From NCBI GenBank assembly GCA_016865865.1, contig VGOC01000018.1, forward strand, positions 1-47,368: a stretch of DNA of 47,368 nt, in the 5' to 3' direction. This stretch comes from Chloroflexota bacterium. Lineage in GTDB: Bacteria; Chloroflexota; Anaerolineae; Anaerolineales; UBA11858. Position 1 is the stretch's first letter; every line of letters begins with the position of its first letter. Positions 28,398-35,590 of this stretch are shown here, piece after piece. The position numbers were made by a program, and so were the translations under genes. A model generated the notes under the pieces. The model had not been told where the DNA came from. It did no database searches and worked only from the letters and a program-made list of their open reading frames with translations.

Positions 28398-29726
28398 TTA
28401 TCGAGTGGTCGGTTCGATGATCTGCCAGGTGGCTCCTCCGTCTATCGTGTTGACCAGGGCAATCTCATCCGCATTGCGGGCGACAGCCCAGCCGTTGATC
28501 GGATCAATGAAACTGAATTGCCCATCCCAATTGACGGATTTCACTGGGACCCAACTGAAGCCGCCATCGGTAGTTCGATAGTATTCACGGCCGAAGGCCC
28601 AACCCTCCATATCATCGAGGAAGAACATATTCTCTACAGGGGAAGAGAGCAGGGTGTGTTGCCAGGTGTTGCCCAGGTCTTGGGTGGTATAGATATAGGT
28701 AAATGACCATTCTTCATCGTCGCTCGTGTCTTCTCCAGACAGCCGGCATTTGACGATCAAGGAGGCTCTCTGCGCACCCGTGAACACCAGCCCTGAAGTG
28801 AGGCACTGGCTGGCCTCACTGAACCAATCGAGTTCGGCAGGCGCGGGCAAAAAGACATCTTCCCAGGTGACGCCGCCATCGGCGGTCTGTTCGAAGAAGG
28901 CGCCGGCCATCACACCCAGGTTATCCTTGGTCACCCAACCGAATTCGGCGTTCAGGAAGGCCAGGCCGGTATTGTGCAGGCTTTGCAGCCCGTCGCTGTA
29001 GGGGTCGGTGATGCGCTGCCAGGAAGCGCCGCCATCCGTGGTAGCGAAAAGGTAGCTGTAATCGTGGCTCATGCCAGCGTCAACATGCGCCAACAACCAG
29101 CCATGCTGGGGATCCACGAAGGCGAAACCCTCGGGGATGAAAAAGGCCTCCAGACCGATCAAGGGCAGGCTGCTGCTGGCCTGCCAGTTCTGCCCTCCAT
29201 CCCGGGTGTACCAGACATACTGGTCGCCGATGGGAGGCGGTCCTCCTGTGGGGGTATATATCGTCCAGGCCAGATGATCGTCCGCGAAGTACACCCTGGC
29301 GGTTTTGGTCTGCGCTGGGTCCGTAGACGCTGGTTCGGGCGGCGTGCGCTCATCCCAGGTCAGCCCACCGTCGGTAGTGAAGAGGATATGATCACTGCCG
29401 CCCTGGTTGCCAACCCCCCAGCCTGCCTGTTCATCCAGCATGTGGATCGTGGTGATGGTGATCCGCTCACTGGAAGTCACTCCCTGGATTGTGGGGCCGG
29501 AGGGGATCGCAGCTGTGGGGAGGGTGGAGGGGATTGGCGGCGCGGCCTGGGTGGCTGATGGCAGGATAGTCGGCGCCGATGCAGGCGCGGGGAGCCCCTG
29601 GGGAGCAGATTCTCTGGTTGGGGTGGGGGAATCAACCCTGGGGGTGGCGAGGTCGCTGCTCTTTGGGAGGTTGCAACTCCCTAAGAATAGGCCAATCAAG
29701 AGTATGATCCGAATCGTTGGACGCAT
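28398..29726 (-). CDS. Secreted Ycf48/BNR-like seven-bladed propeller lipoprotein
   Basis: 442 residues with a signal peptide and lipobox (LFLGSC, Cys at about 18), a Pro/Ser/Thr-rich linker (about 20-85), and seven Asp-box repeats: TTDGGLTW, YTRDGGQNW, TTDGGASW, TADGGVTW, TTQDLGNTW, TTDGGFSW and TIDGGATW. This fits a seven-bladed propeller like the photosystem-assembly factor Ycf48/HCF136 or sialidase-type proteins; the role outside photosynthetic species is unknown. ATG 29726 has AGGAGAG before it. It is the first gene behind the valine T-box although nothing links it to valine. Confidence 0.85.
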   Translation of the reverse strand: MRPTIRIILLIGLFLGSCNLPKSSDLATPRVDSPTPTRESAPQGLPAPASAPTILPSATQAAPPIPSTLPTAAIPSGPTIQGVTSSERITITTIHMLDEQAGWGVGNQGGSDHILFTTDGGLTWDERTPPEPASTDPAQTKTARVYFADDHLAWTIYTPTGGPPPIGDQYVWYTRDGGQNWQASSSLPLIGLEAFFIPEGFAFVDPQHGWLLAHVDAGMSHDYSYLFATTDGGASWQRITDPYSDGLQSLHNTGLAFLNAEFGWVTKDNLGVMAGAFFEQTADGGVTWEDVFLPAPAELDWFSEASQCLTSGLVFTGAQRASLIVKCRLSGEDTSDDEEWSFTYIYTTQDLGNTWQHTLLSSPVENMFFLDDMEGWAFGREYYRTTDGGFSWVPVKSVNWDGQFSFIDPINGWAVARNADEIALVNTIDGGATWQIIEPTTR

Positions 29727-29753
29727 GGCTCATCTCTCCTCGTGGATATGGAT

Positions 29754-29790
29754 AAAAAAAATCCTTTCATCCCAGAGGACGAAAGGATTC
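29754..29790 (-). terminator. T-box terminator hairpin
   Basis: On the minus strand AATCCTTTC...GAAAGGATT closes a stem with a CTCTGG loop followed by seven T. It is the alternative to the antiterminator formed by the T-box core just upstream. Confidence 0.9.
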
Positions 29791-30056
29791 AACTTCCGCG
29801 GTACCACCTCACTTCGCCAAAGAAATTCTGGCGCTCTCATTGCGCCGACTTGTCCAAAGGACCCAGCAGCGCTTCGCTGTAACGGGCTTACCCGTGCTGG
29901 TCTACTATCCAAAAAAACTGGGGGTTCTTCAGCAGGCGCATCCGGGCGACATTCGGCGGTTGGTATCTGAGGGCGACTTTCAGCCTGTGGCCATCCCTTC
30001 TCTGGCAGCTCCGAGACCGCTTACTCCTCCCGGGCGAGGGGCTATTGACTTGTTGG
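29754..30056 (-). promoter_or_regulatory. T-box riboswitch, valine-specific (GUC)
   Basis: Leader of about 300 nt. In order on the minus strand: stem I with AGGAGUAA (5' side of the specifier loop), AGAGA bulge, GGGAUGG distal-loop motif, and the 3' side GAAU-GUC-G closed by CCCGG pairing with CCGGG; then the conserved core AAGUGAGGUGGUACCGCG (29797-29814) whose UGGU bulge (29803-29806) fits an ACCA tRNA end; then the terminator. The specifier codon at 29948-29950 reads GUC, valine. Uncharged tRNA-Val should stabilise the antiterminator. The first gene behind it is not valS, which lies 2.2 kb further on. Confidence 0.93.
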
Positions 30057-30060
30057 GGGG

Positions 30061-30089
30061 ATTATACATGCAATGGGATGACAAGTCAA
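30061..30089 (-). promoter_or_regulatory. Promoter of the T-box leader
   Basis: Minus strand TTGACT (30084-30089), exact 17-bp spacer, consensus TATAAT (30061-30066). It is one of the strongest promoter matches in the window. Confidence 0.85.
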
Positions 30090-30097
30090 GTCCTAAT

Positions 30098-30113
30098 TGT
30101 GAAATATATCACA
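30098..30113. promoter_or_regulatory. Crp/Fnr-type palindrome between divergent promoters
   Basis: TGTGA-AATATA-TCACA, a perfect match to the Crp half-site spacing. It lies 8 bp upstream of the T-box -35 and 4 bp upstream of the MBL gene -35, so one bound dimer could act on both. No Crp/Fnr gene is in the window. Confidence 0.65.
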
Positions 30114-30117
30114 TTGC

Positions 30118-30147
30118 TTGACGAAATGCCTGGATTTGTGCTATCCT
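30118..30147 (+). promoter_or_regulatory. Promoter of the divergent MBL gene
   Basis: TTGACG (30118-30123) and TGCTATCCT, an extended -10 (TATCCT 30142-30147). The leader would be about 25 nt. Confidence 0.55.
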
Positions 30148-30177
30148 CCATTGATCCCTATCGCCTCGAGGTCGGGT

Positions 30178-31038
30178 ATGATCCAAAGAGAAAGAGTCTC
30201 CGATAATGTGTTCGTTTTTCAGAGCGAATTATATGCCCAGGTGACGGCTGGGGTGATCGTTGGCTCGGATTGGGCTGTCGCCGTTGATACCTTATCCCAT
30301 CCCGAAGAGACTTTAGAGATCAGAGATTTTATCGAGCATGAATTACATGTTCCGATCCGTTACGTGATCAACACTCATTACCACGCGGATCACAGTTGGG
30401 GGAGTTGCTTTTTCCCTGGCGCAATCGTTATTTCTCACACGCTTTGTCGAAAATTCTTGGAGGAGCGAGGGATGCCTTCGTTGGAGGAGGCTCAGCAGCA
30501 GAATTCCAGCTTCGAGAAGACCAAGCTCGTTCTTCCGCAAATGACATTCAGCGAAGGTGAAATTAGTCTGAAGGTTGATAAAAAGACGATCACGTTGATC
30601 CCCTTACCAGGCCATAGCCCAGATGGAATTGGCGTCCTGAGTGTAGAGGATCGCATTCTGTTTGCCAGTGATGTCTTTATGCCCTTACCCTATCTTGTGG
30701 ATGGCGATATCGAAGATATGATCAATTCTTATAAGATCATCCGTAAAATGGGTTTGGAGAATATCGTGCAAGGACATGGCGATGTGATTCTGAGGGGAGA
30801 AGTAGAAGAGACGATAGACAGCCACCTGGGCTACCTGTCGAATATCCGCAAGGTCGTCAGGCAGGCGGCTCGCCGGAAATATGCGGGGGATCTGTTGGGG
30901 ACGGTTGATGTCGAGTCGTGTGGCAAGAGCCGGGTGCTGCTTGGAGGCCTGGCAGAGTCGTTGCATCGGCGGAATCTGATAGCATTATATGAGCAGTTAA
31001 TCGGCGAGCCCCCGTCGTTTATACCCTCAGAGTGGTAA
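30178..31038 (+). CDS. Metallo-beta-lactamase-fold hydrolase (SoxH/cyclase-like)
   Basis: 286 residues from ATG 30178; an upstream in-frame TTG at 30118 coincides with the promoter and is rejected. Zinc ligands: THYHADHS, PLPGHSPDG, LFASDVFM and GHGDVILRG. The N-terminal VFQSELYAQVTAGVIVGSDWAVAVDT is typical of quinoprotein-relay/SoxH-like MBL proteins. A C-terminal helical part of about 80 residues follows. The gene is divergent from the T-box unit, and its stop is 4 nt from the end of the convergent plsY-like gene. Confidence 0.88.
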   Translation: MIQRERVSDNVFVFQSELYAQVTAGVIVGSDWAVAVDTLSHPEETLEIRDFIEHELHVPIRYVINTHYHADHSWGSCFFPGAIVISHTLCRKFLEERGMPSLEEAQQQNSSFEKTKLVLPQMTFSEGEISLKVDKKTITLIPLPGHSPDGIGVLSVEDRILFASDVFMPLPYLVDGDIEDMINSYKIIRKMGLENIVQGHGDVILRGEVEETIDSHLGYLSNIRKVVRQAARRKYAGDLLGTVDVESCGKSRVLLGGLAESLHRRNLIALYEQLIGEPPSFIPSEW

Positions 31039-31042
31039 GTGA

Positions 31043-31711
31043 TTATTTATTCTGGCCCGCGTTCACTCGCCTGGCGCGCCAACCGACAACGCGTTCGGTG
31101 CCGTTTATCAGGCGCTTCAGGTTAGGTCGTAGGGACCAAAGCACCAGGATTTCAGCCAGCAGGCAATAGATGATGTATTGCCAGGGCGAGAGTCCCTGCC
31201 AGGCTCTTATGGCAAAGATGATCGCGGCGATGATCGGCAGGCTGAATGACGCTACAGATGCATAACCGATGCCGAAGATGACCAAGGCCCCCAGCGGGAC
31301 GAGGATCAAGATAATCGGAGGCCAGTACCCGATAGCGCCGCCGACGGCTGGCGCGCCGCCAGCGCCGCCCTGCCAACGGATGCGGCCATTCTCATCTCGC
31401 TTGACCAGGTAGATCGAGTAATTGTGTCCGATGATGTTGATGGTGGGGGCGAGAATTTCGATCCAAATATTCCCAGGCGCTAGAGTGCGAGCAATCCAGA
31501 CCGCGATGACGCCTTTTGCAATGTCCAGGAGAGTCGTCAGTAAGCCGACCCAGAGACCGGCGGCGCGCATGGCATTGGTTCCGCCTGTACGCCCGCTTTC
31601 GATGTGACGTACGTCTTTCCCGGTTGCCAGTTTTACCGTGAATAATCCTATCGGGATGGAGCCGATCGAATACGAGAGCAGTAATACCACTAATGCAAAC
31701 CAGATTTGCAT
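31043..31711 (-). CDS. plsY: PlsY-like glycerol-3-phosphate acyltransferase
   Basis: 222 residues from ATG 31711 behind GGAGGAA. Five or more TM helices and the PlsY motif 1 (ESGRTGGTNAMR, usually SGNIGATN) and GHNYSIYL are present. PlsY transfers acyl groups from acyl phosphate to glycerol 3-phosphate at the membrane. Motif 2, normally GGKGVAT, reads GGAGGAPAVGG, so the conserved Lys is missing. It may be a divergent paralogue with altered activity. MITE copy D lies 30 nt upstream of the start. Confidence 0.82.
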   Translation of the reverse strand: MQIWFALVVLLLSYSIGSIPIGLFTVKLATGKDVRHIESGRTGGTNAMRAAGLWVGLLTTLLDIAKGVIAVWIARTLAPGNIWIEILAPTINIIGHNYSIYLVKRDENGRIRWQGGAGGAPAVGGAIGYWPPIILILVPLGALVIFGIGYASVASFSLPIIAAIIFAIRAWQGLSPWQYIIYCLLAEILVLWSLRPNLKRLINGTERVVGWRARRVNAGQNK

Positions 31712-31741
31712 TTCGTGTTCCTCCAATTTCATTTCTATTTG

Positions 31742-31853
31742 GTAACTACTCAGCCAAACGGGGAAGTTCCCGAAAAAAGGGTGTGCGAAGGGGGCTGCGC
31801 CCCCTTCGCACACCCTTTTTTCGGGCTAATCCGTTCGATGGCTGAGCAGTTAC
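31742..31853 (-). mobile_element. MITE copy D, 112 bp, reversed
   Basis: Same element in the opposite orientation, so the same arm faces the plsY-like start as in the other copies. Direct repeats TCTATTTG flank it at 31734-31741 and 31854-31861. Confidence 0.95.
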
Positions 31854-31960
31854 TCTATTTGCCAATTCTGAGAGAACTCATACATGAATTAACACAAATC
31901 AAGGGGTCGCGTTACTATCCAATCGAGATGCACCCCACCTGAAGAGGGATGAATGCCTGA

Positions 31961-32809
31961 TTACAGGAGGAGCAAGGCAATGCCCCATGTTGTGACGAGC
32001 ATGAGAACCGGTTCGAAGATGAGCTGCTGCCAGGTTTTTTCGTCCAGAATACCAGCAGCCAAACTGGTCAGGGCGTACGCCAGACCCACCAAGGAGAGGG
32101 CAAAAGCAGAGGGCGTGATGGGGAGATAGAATATTGCGGCTGTGACCTGACCGGTAATCAACATGATTACCGCCGTGGGGATGAACGCCCAATAACCTCC
32201 CAGTCGCAAGTGCATGGCACGCAAGCATACTAATCCGGTGGCAACGGTGATCGTGGGAACGATCAGGAATAACCGCATACCGCGCGCACGTACGATGATG
32301 ACCAGGATGAAGTAGAGCGCGAAGGCAACGGCAGTCAAGGCCATCGCAGCGGTGAGGCGGCGGGTATCGTAAGGGTCTACCGTGATGTATTCTGCAATAA
32401 CCACCAGGATCAAGATGCTGGAGCCTAGTGCAAAACCAATCCACCACAAAGCACCAAGGGGCTGCTGAATGAGCGCCACACCGATGGCCCAGGCGGTCAG
32501 GGTGGGTAATAGCCAATGTTGGATGGTGTTTTTCCCTCCCAGAGTGGGATGTTCTCTGAGCAGCCAATCAACTCCCGAACTGGTGAGGCCGATGACGAAG
32601 ATTGCTACCACGGTGTTGATATTGATGGAGAAGCTCAGATATGCGCCAGGAAAGGGAATAAAATACTCCTGGGTTGGAAAATCGATGAAGCGCGCCAGGA
32701 TGTAAACCAGTAAGATGGTTGCCGCCAGGATGGAGATGCGATCTAATTTGGGGAGGTGCTTCGCTTGGGCCACGTTGGGGATTTTACCTTGATTGGATGG
32801 TGGCGGCAA
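31961..32809 (-). CDS. Multi-pass membrane protein, unknown
   Basis: 282 residues with about eight to nine TM helices starting near residue 27. The start is TTG 32809; a GTG at about 32773 is possible. There is no recognised catalytic motif. It is divergent from the GT4 gene, with only about 80 nt between starts, so the two promoters must overlap. Between it and MITE copy D (31862-31960) nothing is seen. Confidence 0.72.
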   Translation of the reverse strand: MPPPSNQGKIPNVAQAKHLPKLDRISILAATILLVYILARFIDFPTQEYFIPFPGAYLSFSININTVVAIFVIGLTSSGVDWLLREHPTLGGKNTIQHWLLPTLTAWAIGVALIQQPLGALWWIGFALGSSILILVVIAEYITVDPYDTRRLTAAMALTAVAFALYFILVIIVRARGMRLFLIVPTITVATGLVCLRAMHLRLGGYWAFIPTAVIMLITGQVTAAIFYLPITPSAFALSLVGLAYALTSLAAGILDEKTWQQLIFEPVLMLVTTWGIALLLL

Positions 32810-32890
32810 TCGAAGAATGTGCTAGACTTATGGTAGTTGATGGTAATTCTCTTCACGGACGGATCTTACCAGGATATGAGGGAAACGATT

Positions 32891-34093
32891 ATGCGCATTG
32901 GCATGATGGTGGATGTCTTTAAACCGCATATCAGCGGAGTGACCAACCATGTTGCTATCAACAAACAATATCTCGAAGACGCCGGACACGAGGTGTATGT
33001 TTTTGCCTTTGGGGACGAAGAGCACCGGGATGATGAGAGCAATGTGATTCGATCTCCAGGGATGCCATTGATGGGCACAGGTTTCTACCTGAACGTACGT
33101 TATTCAACACAGGCGAGGAAAATCCTAACGACGATGGATGTCGTCCACGTTCACCACCCATTCTTGAGTGGGAGTCTATCTCGGCTTTACTGTACTCGCA
33201 GAGGCATACCGATTGTGTTCACGAACCATACTCGCTATGATCTCTATGCGCGCGCCTATCTTCCCATGCTGCCGCAAGCGATCAGTGATACCCTCTTGAA
33301 GACTTATTTACCCGAGTTCTGCCAGAATGTGGATTGTGTCATTGCGCCCTCGCCTGGGATGAAGCAGGTGCTCGAACAATTCGGGGTGGATGTTCCTATC
33401 GAGGTGGTCCCAAATGGGGTGGATATCAGACCTTACCAGCAGGTTTCTGACCCCATCCAACGCTCCGAATTTGGCTTCAGCCAGGATGACGTTCTCCTGG
33501 TTTATTCTGGTCGGCTTGGCCCGGAAAAGAATCTGCCCTTTTTGTTGCGCGCAATCAATGGAGCAGTCCAGGCATTCGATCATATCAAACTTCTAATCGT
33601 TGGCGACGGCGCCGAGAGAGATAATCTGGAAGATCGTATTCGTTATATGGGGATTGGGAAGTACATTCATTTTACGGGGTTCGTTCCTTACGATCAGGTA
33701 CCGCGCTATCTGGCTGCGGCGGATATTTTCGTAACCGCCTCGATCACCGAAGTTCATCCCCTTTCTGTCATCGAGGCCATAGCGACCGGATTGCCGGTGT
33801 TGGGGATACAGTCTCCTGGCATCGGCGATACCATTCAAGATGGAGAAAATGGCTTCCTGGTGAAAGGCGAAGACCTGGCTGCATTCACCGCCATGCTGAT
33901 CCGCCTGGCCACCGACCAGGAATTGCGCCGCAGCATGAGTGATCAGGCTCGTAATACTTCCCAAATATTTGCTATCGAAAGAACTAACCAGTCTCTGTTG
34001 GAAATTTATAAGCGTTTGGTGGCCGATTCGAGAAAGCGGAAACGCGGCCTGGCTACTCGTCTATACAGATTCTTCGATAACTGGCGCCAATGA
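32891..34093 (+). CDS. GT4-family glycosyltransferase
   Basis: 400 residues from ATG 32891 behind GAGGGAAA; upstream in-frame ATGs extend the frame but lack the family's N-terminus. GT-B fold: the N-terminal IGMMVDVFKPHISGVTNHV with the glycine-rich loop, then SGRLGPEKNLPFLLRA, VGDGAERDNLE and the E-x7-E motif in EVHPLSVIEAIATGLP. Such enzymes use nucleotide sugars to build glycolipids or polysaccharides; the sequence resembles the lipid glycosyltransferase branch. Its stop overlaps yraN by ATGA, forming an operon with yraN and miaA. Confidence 0.93.
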   Translation: MRIGMMVDVFKPHISGVTNHVAINKQYLEDAGHEVYVFAFGDEEHRDDESNVIRSPGMPLMGTGFYLNVRYSTQARKILTTMDVVHVHHPFLSGSLSRLYCTRRGIPIVFTNHTRYDLYARAYLPMLPQAISDTLLKTYLPEFCQNVDCVIAPSPGMKQVLEQFGVDVPIEVVPNGVDIRPYQQVSDPIQRSEFGFSQDDVLLVYSGRLGPEKNLPFLLRAINGAVQAFDHIKLLIVGDGAERDNLEDRIRYMGIGKYIHFTGFVPYDQVPRYLAAADIFVTASITEVHPLSVIEAIATGLPVLGIQSPGIGDTIQDGENGFLVKGEDLAAFTAMLIRLATDQELRRSMSDQARNTSQIFAIERTNQSLLEIYKRLVADSRKRKRGLATRLYRFFDNWRQ

Positions 34094-34455
34094 GTAAACA
34101 CCGCCAAAACCTGGGACGCTGGGGCGAAACCATCGCCGCGGAGTTCCTCTCCCGGAGGGGATATACAATCGTCGCGAGTAACGCCCGCACGCAATATGGC
34201 GAACTCGATCTGGTCGCCCGCCAGGGGGATGTGACGGTCTTCGTCGAGGTCAAGACGCGCTCGAGCGCCAGTTTTGGCTTTCCAGAAGAATCCATCACAA
34301 CCCGTAAGGGCGAGCACCTGGTCGAAGCCTCCCAGGCGTATTTGCAGGAACACCCCGAGTTCGACGGTGATTGGCGCATCGATGTGATTGCTATCCAACG
34401 CCTGGATGCTGAACAAGAACCATTGATCAAACATATCGAGAATGCTGTTTTCTGA
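34090..34455 (+). CDS. yraN: YraN/UPF0102 nuclease-like protein
   Basis: 121 residues of the UPF0102 family: GRWGETIAAEFLSRRGYTI, then the restriction-endonuclease-like core YGELDLVARQGDVTVFVEVKTR, with the E-D-EVK residues kept. The family has a Holliday-junction-resolvase-like fold; its role is not settled. It overlaps the GT4 gene by 4 bp and miaA by 14 bp. Confidence 0.95.
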   Translation: MSKHRQNLGRWGETIAAEFLSRRGYTIVASNARTQYGELDLVARQGDVTVFVEVKTRSSASFGFPEESITTRKGEHLVEASQAYLQEHPEFDGDWRIDVIAIQRLDAEQEPLIKHIENAVF

Positions 34456-35386
34456 GAAACCTCCTCTCATCATCCTCCTCGGGCCGACTGCGGTGGGCAA
34501 GACCGAAATTTCGCTGCAACTGGCCGAACGTTTGAATGGGGAGATCATTTCGGCGGATTCGCGCTTGCTGTACCGCGGGATGGATATTGGTACGGCAAAG
34601 CCCTCCCTCGAAGAACGGCAGCGCGTGCCGCACCATTTGATTGATGTGGCCGATCCAGACGATGCCTGGAGTCTGGCGATGTTCCTGCGAGCCGTGAGCG
34701 AAACGGTGGCCGATATTCACGCTCGAGGGCAGCTGCCCCTGATGGTGGGGGGCACTGGTCAGTATGTGCGGGCGGTGGTGGAGGGGTGGGAAATTCCAGC
34801 GGTGGAGCCTGACCCGAGGCTCCGCGGGGTTTTGGAAGATTGGGCGGAGGAGATCGGCCCCGAGGCGTTGTACGAGCGATTGGCGAGACTCGACCCTGCA
34901 GCGGCCTCACGGATCGACTCCCGAAATTTGCGGCGGATCGTACGGGCCCTGGAGGTGATTCTAACCACCGGGGAGCTGTTTTCCACCCAGAGGGAGTCCG
35001 GCTCATCCCCCTACGAGGTGTTGATGCTGGGGTTGAAGCGTCCGCGCCGGGAGTTGTACGAGCGCATCGACGCACGCATCCAAAACATGTTCCACAAAGG
35101 CCTGGTCGAAGAGACGCAGAAGCTGTTAGCTCAGGGATATGCGCCTGACTTGCCGCCTCTCTCTGCGATAGGCTACCGGCAAGTGATCCAGTATTTGAAT
35201 GGGGAAATCTCCATGGATGAAGCCCACACGCAGATGAAACGCCTCACGCGTCGTTTTGTCCGCCATCAGGCAAATTGGTTCAAGGAGGACGATCCCGAAA
35301 TCCAATGGTTTTCCGTTGGCCCTGGCGTAATTGACGAAATGGCGGCTGCGATTGGTGGGTTTTTACGAAAATACCCCGATCAATAA
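34442..35386 (+). CDS. miaA: tRNA dimethylallyltransferase
   Basis: 314 residues. It transfers a dimethylallyl group to A37 of tRNAs reading UNN codons. P-loop GPTAVGKTE, the catalytic DSRLLYRGMDIGTAKP region, GGTGQYVRAVVEG, and the C-terminal RRFVRHQANWFK are all present. The length is normal. It is the last gene of the GT4-yraN-miaA run. Confidence 0.97.
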   Translation: MLFSEKPPLIILLGPTAVGKTEISLQLAERLNGEIISADSRLLYRGMDIGTAKPSLEERQRVPHHLIDVADPDDAWSLAMFLRAVSETVADIHARGQLPLMVGGTGQYVRAVVEGWEIPAVEPDPRLRGVLEDWAEEIGPEALYERLARLDPAAASRIDSRNLRRIVRALEVILTTGELFSTQRESGSSPYEVLMLGLKRPRRELYERIDARIQNMFHKGLVEETQKLLAQGYAPDLPPLSAIGYRQVIQYLNGEISMDEAHTQMKRLTRRFVRHQANWFKEDDPEIQWFSVGPGVIDEMAAAIGGFLRKYPDQ

Positions 35387-35387
35387 T

Positions 35388-35417
35388 TTGACATTCTCCC
35401 CAGAAGTAATCTATACT
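35388..35417 (+). promoter_or_regulatory. Promoter split from its gene by MITE copy E
   Basis: TTGACA (35388-35393), 18-bp spacer, TATACT (35412-35417). Transcription would start just before or at the left end of the MITE, so the whole hairpin element would be in the leader of the acyl-CoA ligase mRNA. Confidence 0.65.
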
Positions 35418-35427
35418 ATAAGAAATT

Positions 35428-35544
35428 GTAACTGCTCAGCCATCGAACGGATTAGCCCGAAAAAAGGGTGTGCGAAGGAGGCGCAGCCGCTTTGCGTTCG
35501 CACACCCTTTTTTCGGGAACTTCCCCGTTTGGCTGAGTAGTTAC
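35428..35544 (+). mobile_element. MITE copy E, 117 bp
   Basis: Complete element with direct repeats AAGAAATT at 35420-35427 and 35545-35552. It has the same loop variant as copy A. It lies between a good promoter and the ribosome binding site of the ligase gene. Confidence 0.95.
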
Positions 35545-35590
35545 AAGAAATTTATCACTATTGAGAAGATACCTAAATAAGGAGAGAAGC

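Noticed and set aside
29948-29950. Alternative specifier codons around the T-box loop (AUG, UGU, UCG)
   Set aside because: With AGGAGUAA opposite GAAUGUCG and CCGGG/CCCGG closing the loop, GUC takes the usual position, and valS is the only synthetase downstream.
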